DNA from: Protea cynaroides
Taxonomy: Eukaryota > Streptophyta > Magnoliopsida > Proteales > Proteaceae
Length of the DNA: 64,000 nucleotides
Assembly: GCA_028583415.1 (NCBI GenBank)
Contig: CM053269.1
Span: forward strand, 56,285,007-56,349,006
Reading direction: 5' to 3'
The notes below the pieces were generated by a model, which was not told the DNA's origin, did no database searches, and saw only the letters and a program-made list of their open reading frames with translations. The translations under genes were made by a program, and so were the position numbers. Shown in pieces: positions 23,344 to 35,159 of the stretch. The stretch's first letter is position 1. Each line of letters starts with the position of its first letter.

Positions 23344-24401
23344 CACCTATATAAAATTATTTTATCATGACTCATGAGCCTTATAAAACACAAATCAATC
23401 GACATTTAAAAAGAAAAAAGCATGCTTTTACTAGTTTAATTGAAAAACTTTAAGATAGGTTTTGAAGATTATACCTTTGTGTTTGACCCTTTTTATAGTA
23501 GAAACTTGTATTCCTAATCATTTGCAAACAAAAATGGAGATAGAGTGATGTGTACGCAAGAAGCAAATTGAGACAAAATTTAAAAAATTATGTATATATA
23601 TATATTTTTTTGTAATTAGATAAAGCTTTATTAATTAAAATAACAAAATATAACAAAAAAAAAAAAGAGTTAGAAAGAGAGAGAAAAAGAAAATCACTTT
23701 TTTTTTCTTAATGTGATAATGCATCGTTGAATTAGAAATCGTGATTTTATCAAGAGTTGAGTTTCTAATTATTTTTATTTTTAAAAATAGTTAAAAGTTT
23801 TATTTCTAATTGATTTATTTACCTTAAAATTGATTAAAGTTTTATTTTTAATGACTTAGTTGTCTAAAAAAAATGAAATTATCAAATCACCAAATTTATT
23901 ACATAAATAAAAAGAATAAAAAGAATTAAAAAAAAAGAATTTATATAATTAATTAGAAGGTAACGTTCCATAGGATACTTGTCATCCAAAGAGTATACTC
24001 TTCTAGTAAGTGTTGATGATTTGGACTTTGATCCGGACTCCAATTGGCTCGGTCTCTACGCTTGTTACTTTCAAAGGCAAATTAGATCCAACTGGGTTCT
24101 TGTCCGAGTGGTGTGAAATAATCTGTACCATTCATTTAAGTTATCGAAAAGATGTAGGGTCCATGATTTCTCATTTCTCAAAATTCGAAACCAGCGTTGT
24201 GGGCCCTATATATGTACTATCACGAAAGACTAATGTCAACCGTCCATTCTTTCGCCAAATAGACGAGTAACGAATGGTTTGGACGGTGAGGAGCAGCGAG
24301 CAGAAATCTGCTATCGATATATCTGATTAAATCATGTGGCCATCTTTTATCATCATTTTCTTGAAAATAAATAAATAATAAAAAGAAAAAAATCTGACTC
24401 C

Positions 24402-25706
24402 TTAGATATCCTTACTCAATCTTTGACCAGCGAGAGCACAGCTAATAGGGACCAATCCGACCCTTGAGTTTTCTAGATCAAATTCCATCCATAGATTTTG
24501 CTGATGATGATGACCAATGATGTACGCTTCCACACCCATCAGATCCGAATTTCCAAAGGTGAAGCAGTGTACCTGATCACCACCTCGCACTTCCCCTGTA
24601 ACCAGGTACAACAATCGTTCTCCCGATACCCTCATTTCTGCCCCACGAAACATTAGACTCACCGTCGGCAACGTAGGCAGAATCGTCCGATTCAGGGGAA
24701 CCCTGAAACACAAGTCCATGGTTCCCTGGAAGACGAAGTTGGAATCCTCCAGTACAGTCAACAGCCCTCGTGTCTGCTGCAAAAACTCGTTCCTGAGCGC
24801 GCTGTAGGCCGGACCGAGTAGGAAGGTGAATTGAGTCCCCGAGTCAACCATCGTTTGTCCTGCTCCAGTGTGGTCTGGTACGAACACTGATTTGGGCAAT
24901 GGGAGCAGCTTTTCGGACACCTTAATCCCTTCCAGCTGAACAGTGTAGGCGGCTCGGTCAAAGTAAGGTAATGGAATCGAGATTTGAATCAGTGGTGTAT
25001 AGTTTAAAGACCCAAGCCAGGAGAAGTTACCATCACCGAGCAGTAAAATTCCAGAGGAATTTCGATCGGAGATGCAGTAGGAGAATTTCTGGAAACCCAT
25101 TTGAGAAACGAATGAGAGAGCACCTCGATTCAAGCCCATTAATCCTGTCGTCTTGGAGTCTTCTTCGGTGGTGGAACTGAAGCCTGAGTCCATGCAGCCG
25201 AAGATCGTTCCAGGAGCAGCAGAGCTTCCGATACGGAACGTGTCGAACGCGAGGTTGCCTTCGCTGGAGGAGGCGTCGGCGTATGACAGCGCGACATGGC
25301 AGAGCTTCCTGGAGTCGCAGGAAGTTGGTATGGGGAGATCTCTGGTTCTGTTCGTACATGTTGTGCAGGAACAGGGGATAGCAGAGTAGGAAGAGGAGCG
25401 GAGAGGGTCGAAGGTGGAAGTCAGATTTGGTGCTTTCTTGCAATGAAGCCAGGACAGTTCGCTTCCGGTGTCGATGACCATGGAAACGTTCTGAGGGGGA
25501 ATCCCAACAGTGAGAAAGGCTGTTAAGGTCACGTTATGGTGGAAAGAGACTCTGTTCGGTGGCTTAGGCACCGAACTAGATGGGATTATCTGGGTTTTCA
25601 GGGGTAAGACAACTGTTGCTCTGGATTGTTTAGAACTGGTGGAGAAGCAAGATTGAGTCTGAAGAAAGAAGAAGAAGAACAGATGCACCGTAAGCACAGT
25701 AGCCAT
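24402..25706 (-). CDS. PCS1: PCS1-like pepsin-type aspartic protease, copy 2
   Basis: Intronless 434-aa tandem duplicate of the gene at 20154, in the same orientation, about 2.9 kb away. Catalytic motifs VIDTGSELSW and MVDSGTQFTF are intact, as are the signal peptide and the paired-Cys architecture. The protein is over 90% identical to copy 1 by eye and keeps the IIGHHHQQNLW motif seen in Arabidopsis PCS1. Homology with copy 1 covers the 3' flank but breaks about 30 bp upstream of the ATG: the leader has a roughly 47-bp deletion, and beyond 25737 the sequence is instead a copy of protease 3' flank (24045-24130). Copy 2 therefore lacks copy 1's promoter, and its expression may differ. Confidence 0.93.
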   Translation of the reverse strand: MATVLTVHLFFFFFLQTQSCFSTSSKQSRATVVLPLKTQIIPSSSVPKPPNRVSFHHNVTLTAFLTVGIPPQNVSMVIDTGSELSWLHCKKAPNLTSTFDPLRSSSYSAIPCSCTTCTNRTRDLPIPTSCDSRKLCHVALSYADASSSEGNLAFDTFRIGSSAAPGTIFGCMDSGFSSTTEEDSKTTGLMGLNRGALSFVSQMGFQKFSYCISDRNSSGILLLGDGNFSWLGSLNYTPLIQISIPLPYFDRAAYTVQLEGIKVSEKLLPLPKSVFVPDHTGAGQTMVDSGTQFTFLLGPAYSALRNEFLQQTRGLLTVLEDSNFVFQGTMDLCFRVPLNRTILPTLPTVSLMFRGAEMRVSGERLLYLVTGEVRGGDQVHCFTFGNSDLMGVEAYIIGHHHQQNLWMEFDLENSRVGLVPISCALAGQRLSKDI

Positions 25707-25736
25707 GTTGCAGAGATAAACAGTAAGAAATCTTGC

Positions 25737-25828
25737 AATTCGCTCGGTTTCTACGCTTACTTACTTTCAAAGGCAAATTGGGTCCTTCTTGTCTGAATGG
25801 TGTGAAATAATCTGGGCCATTCCACACT
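25737..25828. repeat. Remnant of protease 3' flank upstream of copy 2
   Basis: This segment (CTCGGTTTCTACGCTT...ACTTTCAAAGGCAAATT...GTGTGAAATAATCTG) repeats 24048-24128, which lies downstream of copy 2. In a head-to-tail array this is where the end of a further unit would be. It indicates a former third copy or unequal crossing-over. Confidence 0.8.
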
Positions 25829-26773
25829 GGGTCCTTCTTTTTCGAATTACAACTGTTTATTCCCCACTTTCAAAATAATTTTGGAATCTGCACCTGTGCT
25901 TGACAGGGAAGCTTCATGAGTTAATCAAAATGCTGCTAAATACCTCGAAGCCTGTAAGGGAAGGACAATCCTTGGAAAAACTACCTTCTTGTCCTCCCTG
26001 TTTGGTAAAAGAAATAACTAATGACAGCGTTAAAACCTTAACTTAAATCATGGAGAAAGCTCACTGGATACTGGTTTTAATAAGAAAATGACAATTGGAA
26101 CCGTCACAAACTCAAAATGTAAAGTGAAAACGAATACTTTACAAGATTAAACTGCATGGAGAATGGAGAATTGGAGTTGAAAATTGAAATATTTGACCAT
26201 GGGAAAAGCAAATATTGATTGGAGATAACAAAAAGCCATTAATTATTCATAGATGACTGTGAGTTTCACTGTCTCACTCAACGACAAGAAAACATTAAAC
26301 TGTCATTAAATAAAGGATAAGGAGTTTTCCTGCATACAAATTCAGCAGAGAGAAGAGGAGAAACACTACTGCATGGGGAGAAGAACCTGCCCCAGTTTAT
26401 GTTCTCTGTTTGGGTGTTCAAATGTGTCCCTACTTTACAACATCTTTGAATCCTATCTTTTCTTCTTCTTTTTTTTTTTTTAATCTTACTGGTAGATTCT
26501 AGTGGTGCTCTCCTAAGACTTGAGAGGTGATTTCTATATTGATTAAAAAAACATCAGGATCAGAGAAATAAAATCTTAACCACCCCAATAATGATACACC
26601 CTACCTAACCCATCTTCTATGTTTTGGGAAATCAAGCCTACTAATTCAAGTTAGAGTTGAGTTTGAAGCAATGGTTTTGCTCGATTAGTTTATCATTTGA
26701 AGATTGATTCATTCCGACAAAATTTGGTGGCAATTCGAGTGAAAAATCTTTTGATGCCTGTGAGGGTAATAGA

Positions 26774-26844
26774 AGGTTTGGGTCTGGATCGACCCAACTT
26801 GGATGACATATATAGGTTTGGGTCTGGATCGACCCAACTTGGAT

Positions 26845-26853
<9 letters not shown>
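26774..26853. repeat. 40-bp tandem duplication next to a TA tract
   Basis: AGGTTTGGGTCTGGATCGAC and the 20 following bases appear twice in a row (26774-26813 and 26814-26853). They lead straight into the (TA)n tract. Confidence 0.9.
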
Positions 26854-26931
<78 letters not shown>

Positions 26932-26970
26932 TATTATTATTATTATTATTTATTATTATTATTATTTTTT
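26847..26970. repeat. (TA)n followed by (TTA)n microsatellite
   Basis: About 82 bp of TA dinucleotide pass into TTA/ATT trinucleotides. The apparent Ile/Tyr-rich reading frame is an artefact. Confidence 0.95.
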
Positions 26971-26999
26971 GTTGCCTTCATCATATAGACAAGTTTAAA

Positions 27000-29900
27000 A
27001 GGGAATTTTTGAATTAAAGTTTTGAGATAGAATTCATAGTTATATTTTTTTGGTGTTCTTGAAAGATCTCGATTGTACTATTTCATTTTACAGAATGAAT
27101 CATCTTTATCTATTGACAGGTGAACCACATCAATCTTTATGTCACCTTTGCTTGAATTGCTATTATTTATTGTATTTGTTTGGTGTTTTGCTTATATTAT
27201 TAGGTCCTCCACCAATTATCAGTTCATCAGCTGAGCCCCATACCCAAATGCTTAATTAGGAACAGTTTTGGCTTTCTTTTGGTCTGTTTCTTTCTCATGG
27301 TGAGGGTAAATATGGTCCAAACAAAATCATATGGCCCACCTTGTTCAACTATAAGTGGGTTCCTCCATTATACGTAGCCATCGGCTTATGCCTACTAATG
27401 TGGCAAGTCATTATTGTGAATCTAACATGGCAAAGCTTCTGAATGCATATATTAATACATCTCAACGTGTGACCTGTGAACCGGTTGGCCGATGAAATGT
27501 CTCGTGAGGTTATTTCAATTTTCAACAGATGGATCTGCCCAATTTCTGGTAATCAAACCATCTCTTTGGGAGCCGTCAGATGAGGTACGGATCCCACAGC
27601 TTAGAGGTGGGTCTTTCATGATGTGCATAAATAATACCAGCCCGAAAGCGACATGTCGCATAATGGTAGCCCAACTCTCCACCCGAGGTGAAATCAACCA
27701 CGAAGGCATAAGTGATCGAAACCACTTTAACAATCGGCGCCAAGGAGGGGATAGGGATCCATGCATGATCGATCCCATCCCTACAAAAAGACTCGCACAC
27801 CTAAGGTTTGGTTTAGATCAGCTCACAAGTCATTATTCTTTTTCTCTTTCTATTATTCGCCCCTTACATTGATTGTTCGTTGGATCTAACTTAGGCATCG
27901 GATTTGTCATCCTGAACTCTGAGTTTGGTCATCATTACGCACCTTGTCATCTGCAACCTAAGTCACACCTCGGATTCTAACGGCAACATATCCCATATTA
28001 ATCTACGACTCCAAAAAATGTGGGATGGTTACCAAGTGAGCAGAGGATCTACGTCTTGTTTTGTAGATGAGGATAGTTTCATCTCTCTATCCAACTAAAA
28101 ATCTTAAAATTATCAAGAAAAAAATCCAGTTCGTCCAGCTGTTGGATCATGACTGGACACCGTCCAACGACAAGAGAAAATATGAATCCAAATTATTAAT
28201 TTTGCCATCTCTCTCTCTCTCAATTAAAGAAAACTGGGCTTGGCCAAGGAGGATAAAGCAGCCTAGCACCTCTCTCACTTTTAATTGCATTTCTTTTAGT
28301 TGATGACTACTCAAAAAGAATATCGACTGGGTAAAAATCTGTTTAGGTGAAAGTACTGATAAGCCTATGTCAATTCAAATCCAAAATATTCCAAACTCAT
28401 TTCAATTCTTTGGATCAAAAGGTCTCGTGTTTTTTTTTTTTTTCCCACATCCAAAATAAATTTATTCAATGATAGAAGCTGAACTTAAGACATCCTGATT
28501 ACGTTATGCAAGAAACCAAGGTGTAGAAACAGGCCATGAATCCTGGTTGAAGAGCTGAAAGCAATCCGATCGAGCTAAAAGAGTCAACCAAGCTGTTTCA
28601 CTCTCTAGAATCAGTTGAAGTCAATCCAGTTGTCGATTTTGCTTACTTGAATGGTTGAACCTTGTATCTAAAAATAAAGGAATTTTTTTCACACCACCCT
28701 CAATTTTTGCATGTGGATAAGATAATTTGTTATTTTGCTAGATAAATATTATAAACAAATAAAAAATCTGTTATAAGCCAAATTCAATCTCAACTTATAA
28801 CCTAACATGGACATTTTTCTTTAATTTTTTTTTCTATTTAAAATTTTATGATTTATGATAAAATTTTATGTGTAACATTTTATATGTATATATATTTTTT
28901 CAATGTTTATTTCAAAAAAATAAAATATATTGATTTTTAAGGAGGAAAGAAAAAAACTTCATCTTTCTTTTTACCCCAAGAAACAAAATTGAAAACTTTT
29001 TATACGTATAAATTGTTACACGTAAAATTTAACATCAAAACCATCCGATCCATATTATTTCTTGTAAACAAAATCCATACACAAACCAAACTATCAAATG
29101 GAAATTATAATTTGATTTTGTAACAACTTTGAAATCATTTCTAATTTTTTTCAAAACATGTTTATTGAAACGGGACTGTAATCCTCTCCCGCGGCAGGAG
29201 GTTCTTGTCACTGATCCAAGGACTGAGGATCAATTGACCCGTCTACCAATACATGGGAAGGTGAACCGACTGAAATCCCGCCCTTGGCCGACGGCAAGTG
29301 GGCGGGAAAGGATTTTTTTGCATTGAAACGGATGATTGTTAATATGAAATCTGTCGAACAAGTTTCTGAACCTTTTAATCTCAAAAAAAATTTGGGATTG
29401 GGAGGGGACGGACCCTCCCTGTTTTGTAAAGCGATAGCACATAACACTCACGGTACGACAGCTGGAACGTGGCAACCTAATCTAACCTAAGTTGACTAAA
29501 AAAGTATTTCTGAAGCAATAAAAGTCAGAAAACCAGCCCCACCTCGCCTGCTACCGTTGACCTATGACAACGACAACTCTGAAAAACGTATCTCACCAAA
29601 CTGATCCGACTCTTTCGTTACGTCTCTATTTAATATGTCTTGGGAAACTTTCTCATGGATATGTATCACGTTTCCCAGACCCAGTTAACCATCCATTTCG
29701 GTTGTGTTGAGCATTGACAAGAATCACAAGATATATATCTATGGTCCCTTGTTTTTATTTTTCCTTTTTTCTGGCCATGCCGACAAGCTTAAAATCTTAG
29801 CCATTTAATTGGGATTTATGTTATTCAATACATATTTTTGTCTACATTCATATTGAAATAATATTCTTTTGACTATCAATGAAGAATAAGGTTACAATGT

Positions 29901-30164
29901 TTGTCTTCACGTCTTTCAATTACAGAGAAAATCATATATAGCGAATCTTATATAAGTGTATTTACCAAAATACCCTTAAAAATTAACTTACTAGTGGGAG
30001 ATCCCGAAGGTCAGAACCCTCCTATGAACCCGTAATTTGCCAAAATTCCAATAACTTAATGTGCGTGGGAGATAACCCACAAACTAATACGACAAAATAC
30101 AAGACATTCTAATCCCAACAATAAAAAAAAGGAAAAATACTAGTAAATCAATATCTCACCTTAT
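27000..30164. other. Gene-free spacer
   Basis: No reading frame with family resemblance was found. Motifs such as GGATCCCAC and GAGGTGGGTC at 27588-27615 recall the dispersed foldback family. A segment near 28130-28155 (TGTTGGATCATGACTGGAC) recurs near 36250-36276. The rest is AT-rich. Confidence 0.45.
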
Positions 30165-30672
30165 TTGTTTTTTGGGAAAAAGACAGTTACCTCTCTTGTA
30201 CTATATCTTAATGACAATTGACCCCTAAAGTATCAGGAGAAGACAAACAGTCCCAATTTTTAACGGCGTTAAAGTTATATTTTTTGTGGACAACTCCACC
30301 CTCAACACTTTATCCCTACTTTAAATCCTATTACTGATGTCCCTAACTAAAATAACCCTAAACGCAAATCTCCCTCTTATAATATATCTTCAGCGGATGA
30401 AACATCGCTTTTCTAATTTTTATGCAACTTGGCTCTTGATTTTCAATTTGTAGTCCTCGTCCTTAAAGATTGATTGAGTTCGATCTCTTCCTCTCACGTT
30501 CTGTTTCTCTCTCGTGTGTTCTTCTCAAACAGACGATTTGGTTTTTCTATTTATTCCACTGGGTGAGTCAAAAATTGATCTCTGTTTTCTGAGCTCTTAT
30601 TTTGTTTTTTGTTTTTATTTTATTGTTTCCTCCATATTTATGGGTTAATCTTCAAATAAAGGTGTTAAAAGG

Positions 30673-30717
30673 ATGGAACCAATGGACATCGTTGGGAAAT
30701 CGAAAGAGGATGTTTGA
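30673..30717 (+). pseudogene. Captured Dr1/NC2-beta-like first-exon fragment
   Basis: The frame ATG to TGA encodes 14 residues, MEPMDIVGKSKEDV. This matches the start of plant Dr1 (NC2 beta, a histone-fold TBP repressor), whose N terminus is MDPMDIVGKSKED. Upstream sequence (30440-30660) is pyrimidine-rich, leader-like, and includes a donor-like ACTGGGTGAGTC near 30560. The histone-fold body is missing. The identification rests on 13 residues recalled from the family. Confidence 0.55.
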
Positions 30718-30837
30718 AATTTCTTTCATTCTCTTTTGCCCTATTTAGTTTTGGGGCATGAGCCGTTGAATATGTGAATTTCTGATTTCTGCTCCAAATT
30801 CCCGACGTACTCAATTTTAGATTTTAATTGAACAGAT

Positions 30838-30945
30838 TATGAAGATTATGAGGATGGTATGAAGAACAGGTTGACTCTCGGATGGTATCTGACATTTTTT
30901 CAGAGAAGGATGAAGATGGAGAATCAAAAGCTACTCAAGATTGAC
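30838..30945 (+). pseudogene. Unidentified captured exon-like blocks
   Basis: Two acidic blocks appear to be bounded by splice signals: after TTGAACAG, DYEDYED, then a GTATGAAG donor; after TTTTTTCAG, EKDEDGESKATQD. They look like exons kept with their intron, implying capture from genomic DNA rather than from mRNA. The source gene is not recognised. Confidence 0.35.
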
Positions 30946-31549
30946 TTGAGAATTAAAATTTCTAATCAATTGCCAGTTAACTGCCGAAAATCCCAAATGG
31001 GTAGTTGAAATCACTTCAATGACTTCAAAAATACTAAGGCTAAAGCAAATCAAAGACTTTGCAATTCAAATTGGGTGAACTAGGTCATTGTCTTTTTTCA
31101 GTGGTTACAGGGGAAGAGAGTGGAAGACGATGAAATAAACAAGGGAGATTAAACCCTGAAGAAGGAATGAAGGTGAAGGTTTGGAAATCAAAGGAGGTTG
31201 TATGAACCAAACAAGTAGAGTGAGTATTTGAAGAAGAGAAGATGGGGAAGTTTGATTGAGAAAATTGCTTAGACCGGTCTCTGGTCATAGAATAACACGA
31301 CCAAGGAAGTTTCCAGAGGTTTTTTTAATGTCTCTCCTAAATTCCTGTATCGTCTCCACTATCTGTCCCCTTCTCTATTCCTGTACTGCCTTTTGTAGGA
31401 ACTTGATGAGCAGAGAAATTCTGATGACCAGAGAAATTCCAGGAGAATGCGATTGGTGGCGTTGGCCCGCTCGAGGGCTTCAAGGCGGACCTTGATGAGC
31501 AGAGAAATTCTGAAGAACATCAAAAGATTGACCGATGGCATCTTCATAT

Positions 31550-31722
31550 TGAGTACTTTAATGGCGACACTTTCACTAGTTTTGAGTTGTTTACTGTAAT
31601 GGACCTTGGAGAAAGTGCATTGCCCTAATAATCTCCCCATCTCATACTGTCCAAACGGCATATTCCTTGTTACCTGCCTCATCTGCCGATCAAGCTCTGG
31701 TTTCTTGTTGCTGCTCCTCCAT
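31550..31722 (-). pseudogene. Captured CIPK/SnRK3 kinase 5' fragment
   Basis: From ATG at 31722 the minus strand reads MEEQQQE, then shifts one base, then continues through PELDRQMRQ and FGQYEMGRLLGQ to VAIKVLN. This is the N terminus of CBL-interacting protein kinases: glycine loop (normally GQGTFAKVY, here GQCTFSKVH) and the VAIK lysine. The loop's second Gly is Cys. Homology ends after VAIKVLN and the rest of the kinase is absent. It lies antisense to the Dr1-like fragment in the same element. Confidence 0.7.
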
Positions 31723-32034
31723 GATGACCATGAATGATCAGATTCTCAGGTCCTTCGAAATTTCAAAGACTTGCGGTGGCCGATCGATTGTGATTGCAGC
31801 AAATAGTGATCCTATTTGAGTAAGGGTAAAATAGATAGTTCACCTCTCTAAAATGTTAATTTGATCATTAAAGAAAAATTGGTCTCCCATCATTAGTATC
31901 TAATGAAATATTGAGTTTATTTGTATTTTAATAGTATTCTTAGAGGAGGCATTTGTTTTTTCCTGAAATTTTAGAGATCTACTATCATTAAGGTATAATA
32001 TAAGGGAGATAAGTGTCTTTTTCCCTTGTTTTTA

Positions 32035-34138
32035 ATACTCACTCATTTTACCTCAAAGGCTTTCCTGCCATCATAATTTTCATAATAGTTGACGAATGCC
32101 ATGTTAGGCAATTTTCTATGGGAATTATCGAAATACTCTCTCTACTCTCTGATTATATTATTCTTCCTTTATACGAACCATGAGACGCTTCTTCCTATAC
32201 ACCCATTGACTTGGCATGAGAGATGGCATTATGTTCTACCAGTGTAGAGATCCCTCTCCTTTTTATACATCAGCAAGTATCCATTTTATTTTTTTCCTGC
32301 TTGCCCTCATCTCAAAATCGTAAGATCCCACCACTCCTACCAGCTGAATTCCTTCCTGAACCAAACCTTTTCATTATAAGGATTCTTTGGTAAATGCAAG
32401 CAAGAAATAGCACGGTTGTTCTGCATGCTTAGATATTATGAGTCAGGATCCCTATGATAACTCCTGCTGCCTGCCGCTTCAAGGTTGAGGAAAAGGAATG
32501 AAAGTGGTGTTTTAACCAATATAATCTGAAATGTGAAATTAACCAAACTAGCCCTTTAATGCTTTTTACTAACCAAAGATGAGCTTACAAGGTGGGGTGG
32601 TTCTTCCCTTGAATTCAGTTTCATATTTTCTGTCTTTTTAGCTAACCATACTGATGATAACAGTTACCATTAGAATAACTGTAGCTTTTTCATTAGAGAG
32701 ATGACCATCATGCATTCCCCAACATAAGAGTTTCAAATCAATTTAGGCACATGAAGGGTTGTCAAGGGAATGGGATGGTTGGGAAGACAAATACTTTAGC
32801 AACACATGTTGCATGTGGGCATTTTCTGAGGGAAAAAGATCTTCTTTTATCGCCCTGTTCGTTCGACAAACTATTGACGTGACTGAACGACAAGAGAGGA
32901 TCCAGGTCCTTCTCACAAGATATTCTTATCAAAATCACATCTTGTAAATATTTTTTTTACATATGCACTTCTCGCAAAGAGGAAATGGATGGTGGAAGAG
33001 TTTGGCTAATGAAGGTGTTAAGTTAGCGTGAGTGGTTTGTATGGGATTTTGGATTTTTTTATGTAGGTGCTTGAGAAGGGAAAATTTAGAAATGGTCAAA
33101 ATAATTCTCAGGCATTTTTGTCTTAAAAAATTTGAGACAAGAGGAAAGGGGAGGGAGGTGGGATATTTGAGTTTGGACAAATATGAAAACTGAGCTTAGT
33201 AGTGATTTTTCCAAAAATTTGCCACATGGCAATGCTAGAACAAGTTTTGGATTCTTTTAGGAAAAAGCTTCTTCGAAGATCTCCAATATTGAGAATATAC
33301 ATTCCAGTTGATTAAGTTTAATTTGAATATATCTATCTAGTATAATGTATGAAATATATGACAAAGGTAGAGTGTTAGAGTTTTTCTATTATTTGGTCAT
33401 GTCATATGGGCACGATTCGGACATCCAATTGTTTCATGGAGAGCCGATTGGACTTTACATGTGAATTTTCTGGCCCATCTCTAACATTTGGGCCACTTCC
33501 TAATGGGAAGCCCTTTTGCAGCAAGCCGATGATCAAGATGATTCAAGAGGATGCCAAGGGTGCAGATACAGTTTTGCCCCTAATAATAAAAATAATTAAC
33601 CATTGGAGGATTCAAGAGATTATCTTTGGTAAAACAAGCAAAATTGGAATTGTACATTTAGGAATTCAAGGAAAACTATTTTATAAAAATTGCCTAAAAT
33701 AAAGGCATAATCAAAAAGGATATTCTAATTGACACTGATCCCTTGTGTTGACACTGGCAGTTGGTGTTCGTCGAATTAGTAAAATCCCCCTCACACCTCT
33801 TTTTCAAACACCAAAATTGTCCTTGTTTATTGGGGTTTTTGGATGGTCCAATGAATTTGCATTAAATAGAACAGGGTTCAAGTAAATAGTTAAAGCCTGT
33901 TTCAATGGTGCATGAGGCTCCTACTATTGCAAGGACTGAGAAAAAATAGAATGTACTCAGCCTAACCCCTGCAACACGAAGAGGCTGCTTCGCTAAAGAC
34001 TTGAAACGGATGAGACAAATAAAATTCACTAGCCTAGAGCCTTGACCAGAATATTTTCCTCTACAGCTTTCAACCAATCTCCCCCTTGGTCTCTCCCATG
34101 GTTTTAGGAATAGGTATCAGGTCTATTGATTCGGTTTC
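32035..34138. other. Gene-free spacer
   Basis: Open frames here (for example 33406-33702 on +) have no recognised family. No clear terminal repeats were seen. Confidence 0.45.
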
Positions 34139-34403
34139 TGTTGGGTTTGGTGTCTTGTATTTTGTGGGGTCCACATGATTATTGGAAATGTACTTGTATT
34201 AGGGTTTGGATCTACTACATGTACAAAAGTAAATCGATAATTGAATGAAGATTAAGATTTCTAAGTTTACCTATATATTCTTCTTGTGTGCATTCCCAAC
34301 TCTCAAGTTTCAACCATGACCAATCCTGGTTTGATATCTGATTTTTTTTTTTTAGTTATGTTTTAATCTGTATCAACCACATGTCAGCATGGTATTAGAA
34401 CTG
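34139..34403 (+). mobile_element. LTR plus primer-binding site relic
   Basis: The LTR runs from TGTTGGGTTTGGTGTCTTG at 34139 to GTCAGCA at 34389. TGGTATTAGAACTG at 34390 follows, a diverged Met-tRNA primer site. Its first ~70 bp match the 5' end of the inverted solo LTR at 55682-56069. No gag is readable downstream. Confidence 0.65.
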
Positions 34404-35159
34404 TACCCATTCCCAGGTCGGTTTCAGCAGTGGCTCATACCTGGAACAAAAACTTTGGTCTCTGACTCTCTCCTCACCGAATTTCCGAAAAAATGTTAAT
34501 GTTGTATATTGAATTAATAGGAGTCTACCCTGGCCCTCAATACAATTGCAGAAATGCATGGCGACCTTTCTTTACTTCAGTTCAATCAGCCCATCTTCTC
34601 AGCTACTTTCTTAGCTGCTATTCATGTACCGATACAAGAACGGATCACTCCAACTGTAATAATAAAAATGCAAACGGCAATCTGAAAGAGAGGATTAGGA
34701 AGTAAACGATACAGTGTTCAGCTAGAACCTTCAATTAATTAGCTTTATATAGTTAAAATTATCAAATTCATGAACAGGGGAAGCATTCAGAGATTAGTTG
34801 TTGGGCTTGGATCCTCTGCAGACATTCTGCAAAGAACCAATCCTGAAAAGGGTTCCACTGAGGAACCAAACTTGTGGCAGTTGCTTCTTTTCTGAAGCTT
34901 CCTCAAATTATCTGAATTTGTTTTTAACATGCGACCAATTTAAATTCCAGCTAAGAATATAAGCCTAGCATGCCATTATACATTCAGCTCGGATCTCAAA
35001 CTCTATGTGTTTGGAAAGCATAGAATTTGGAAAGCATAGAAAGGGTATCTGTGATATATGGAACTTACTACAATATGAACCAGAGCAAAGAATTACATTT
35101 TCCATAATTCAATCAGGAATTGGATTTGATTTTAGGGGCGAGAGAAAGTTGTGAATGAT

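Larger units (their letters stand above)
30174..32025. mobile_element. Pack-MULE-like element carrying two gene fragments
   Basis: The termini are long inverted repeats of roughly 80 bp: the left begins GGGAAAAAGACAGTTACCTC and the right ends GTGTCTTTTTCCC. The flanks TTGTTTTTT (30165-30173) and TTGTTTTTA (32026-32034) match at 8 of 9 positions, fitting the 9-bp target duplication of Mutator-like elements. There is no transposase. The interior holds a leader and start of a Dr1/NC2-beta-like gene on +, exon-like blocks near 30838-30945, and the 5' end of a CIPK kinase on -. Captured host gene fragments inside MULE termini define a Pack-MULE. Whether it is transcribed is unknown. Confidence 0.72.

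Noticed and set aside
33406..33702. 98-aa plus-strand frame
   Set aside because: No recognisable domain, AT-rich surroundings, no splice or promoter context.
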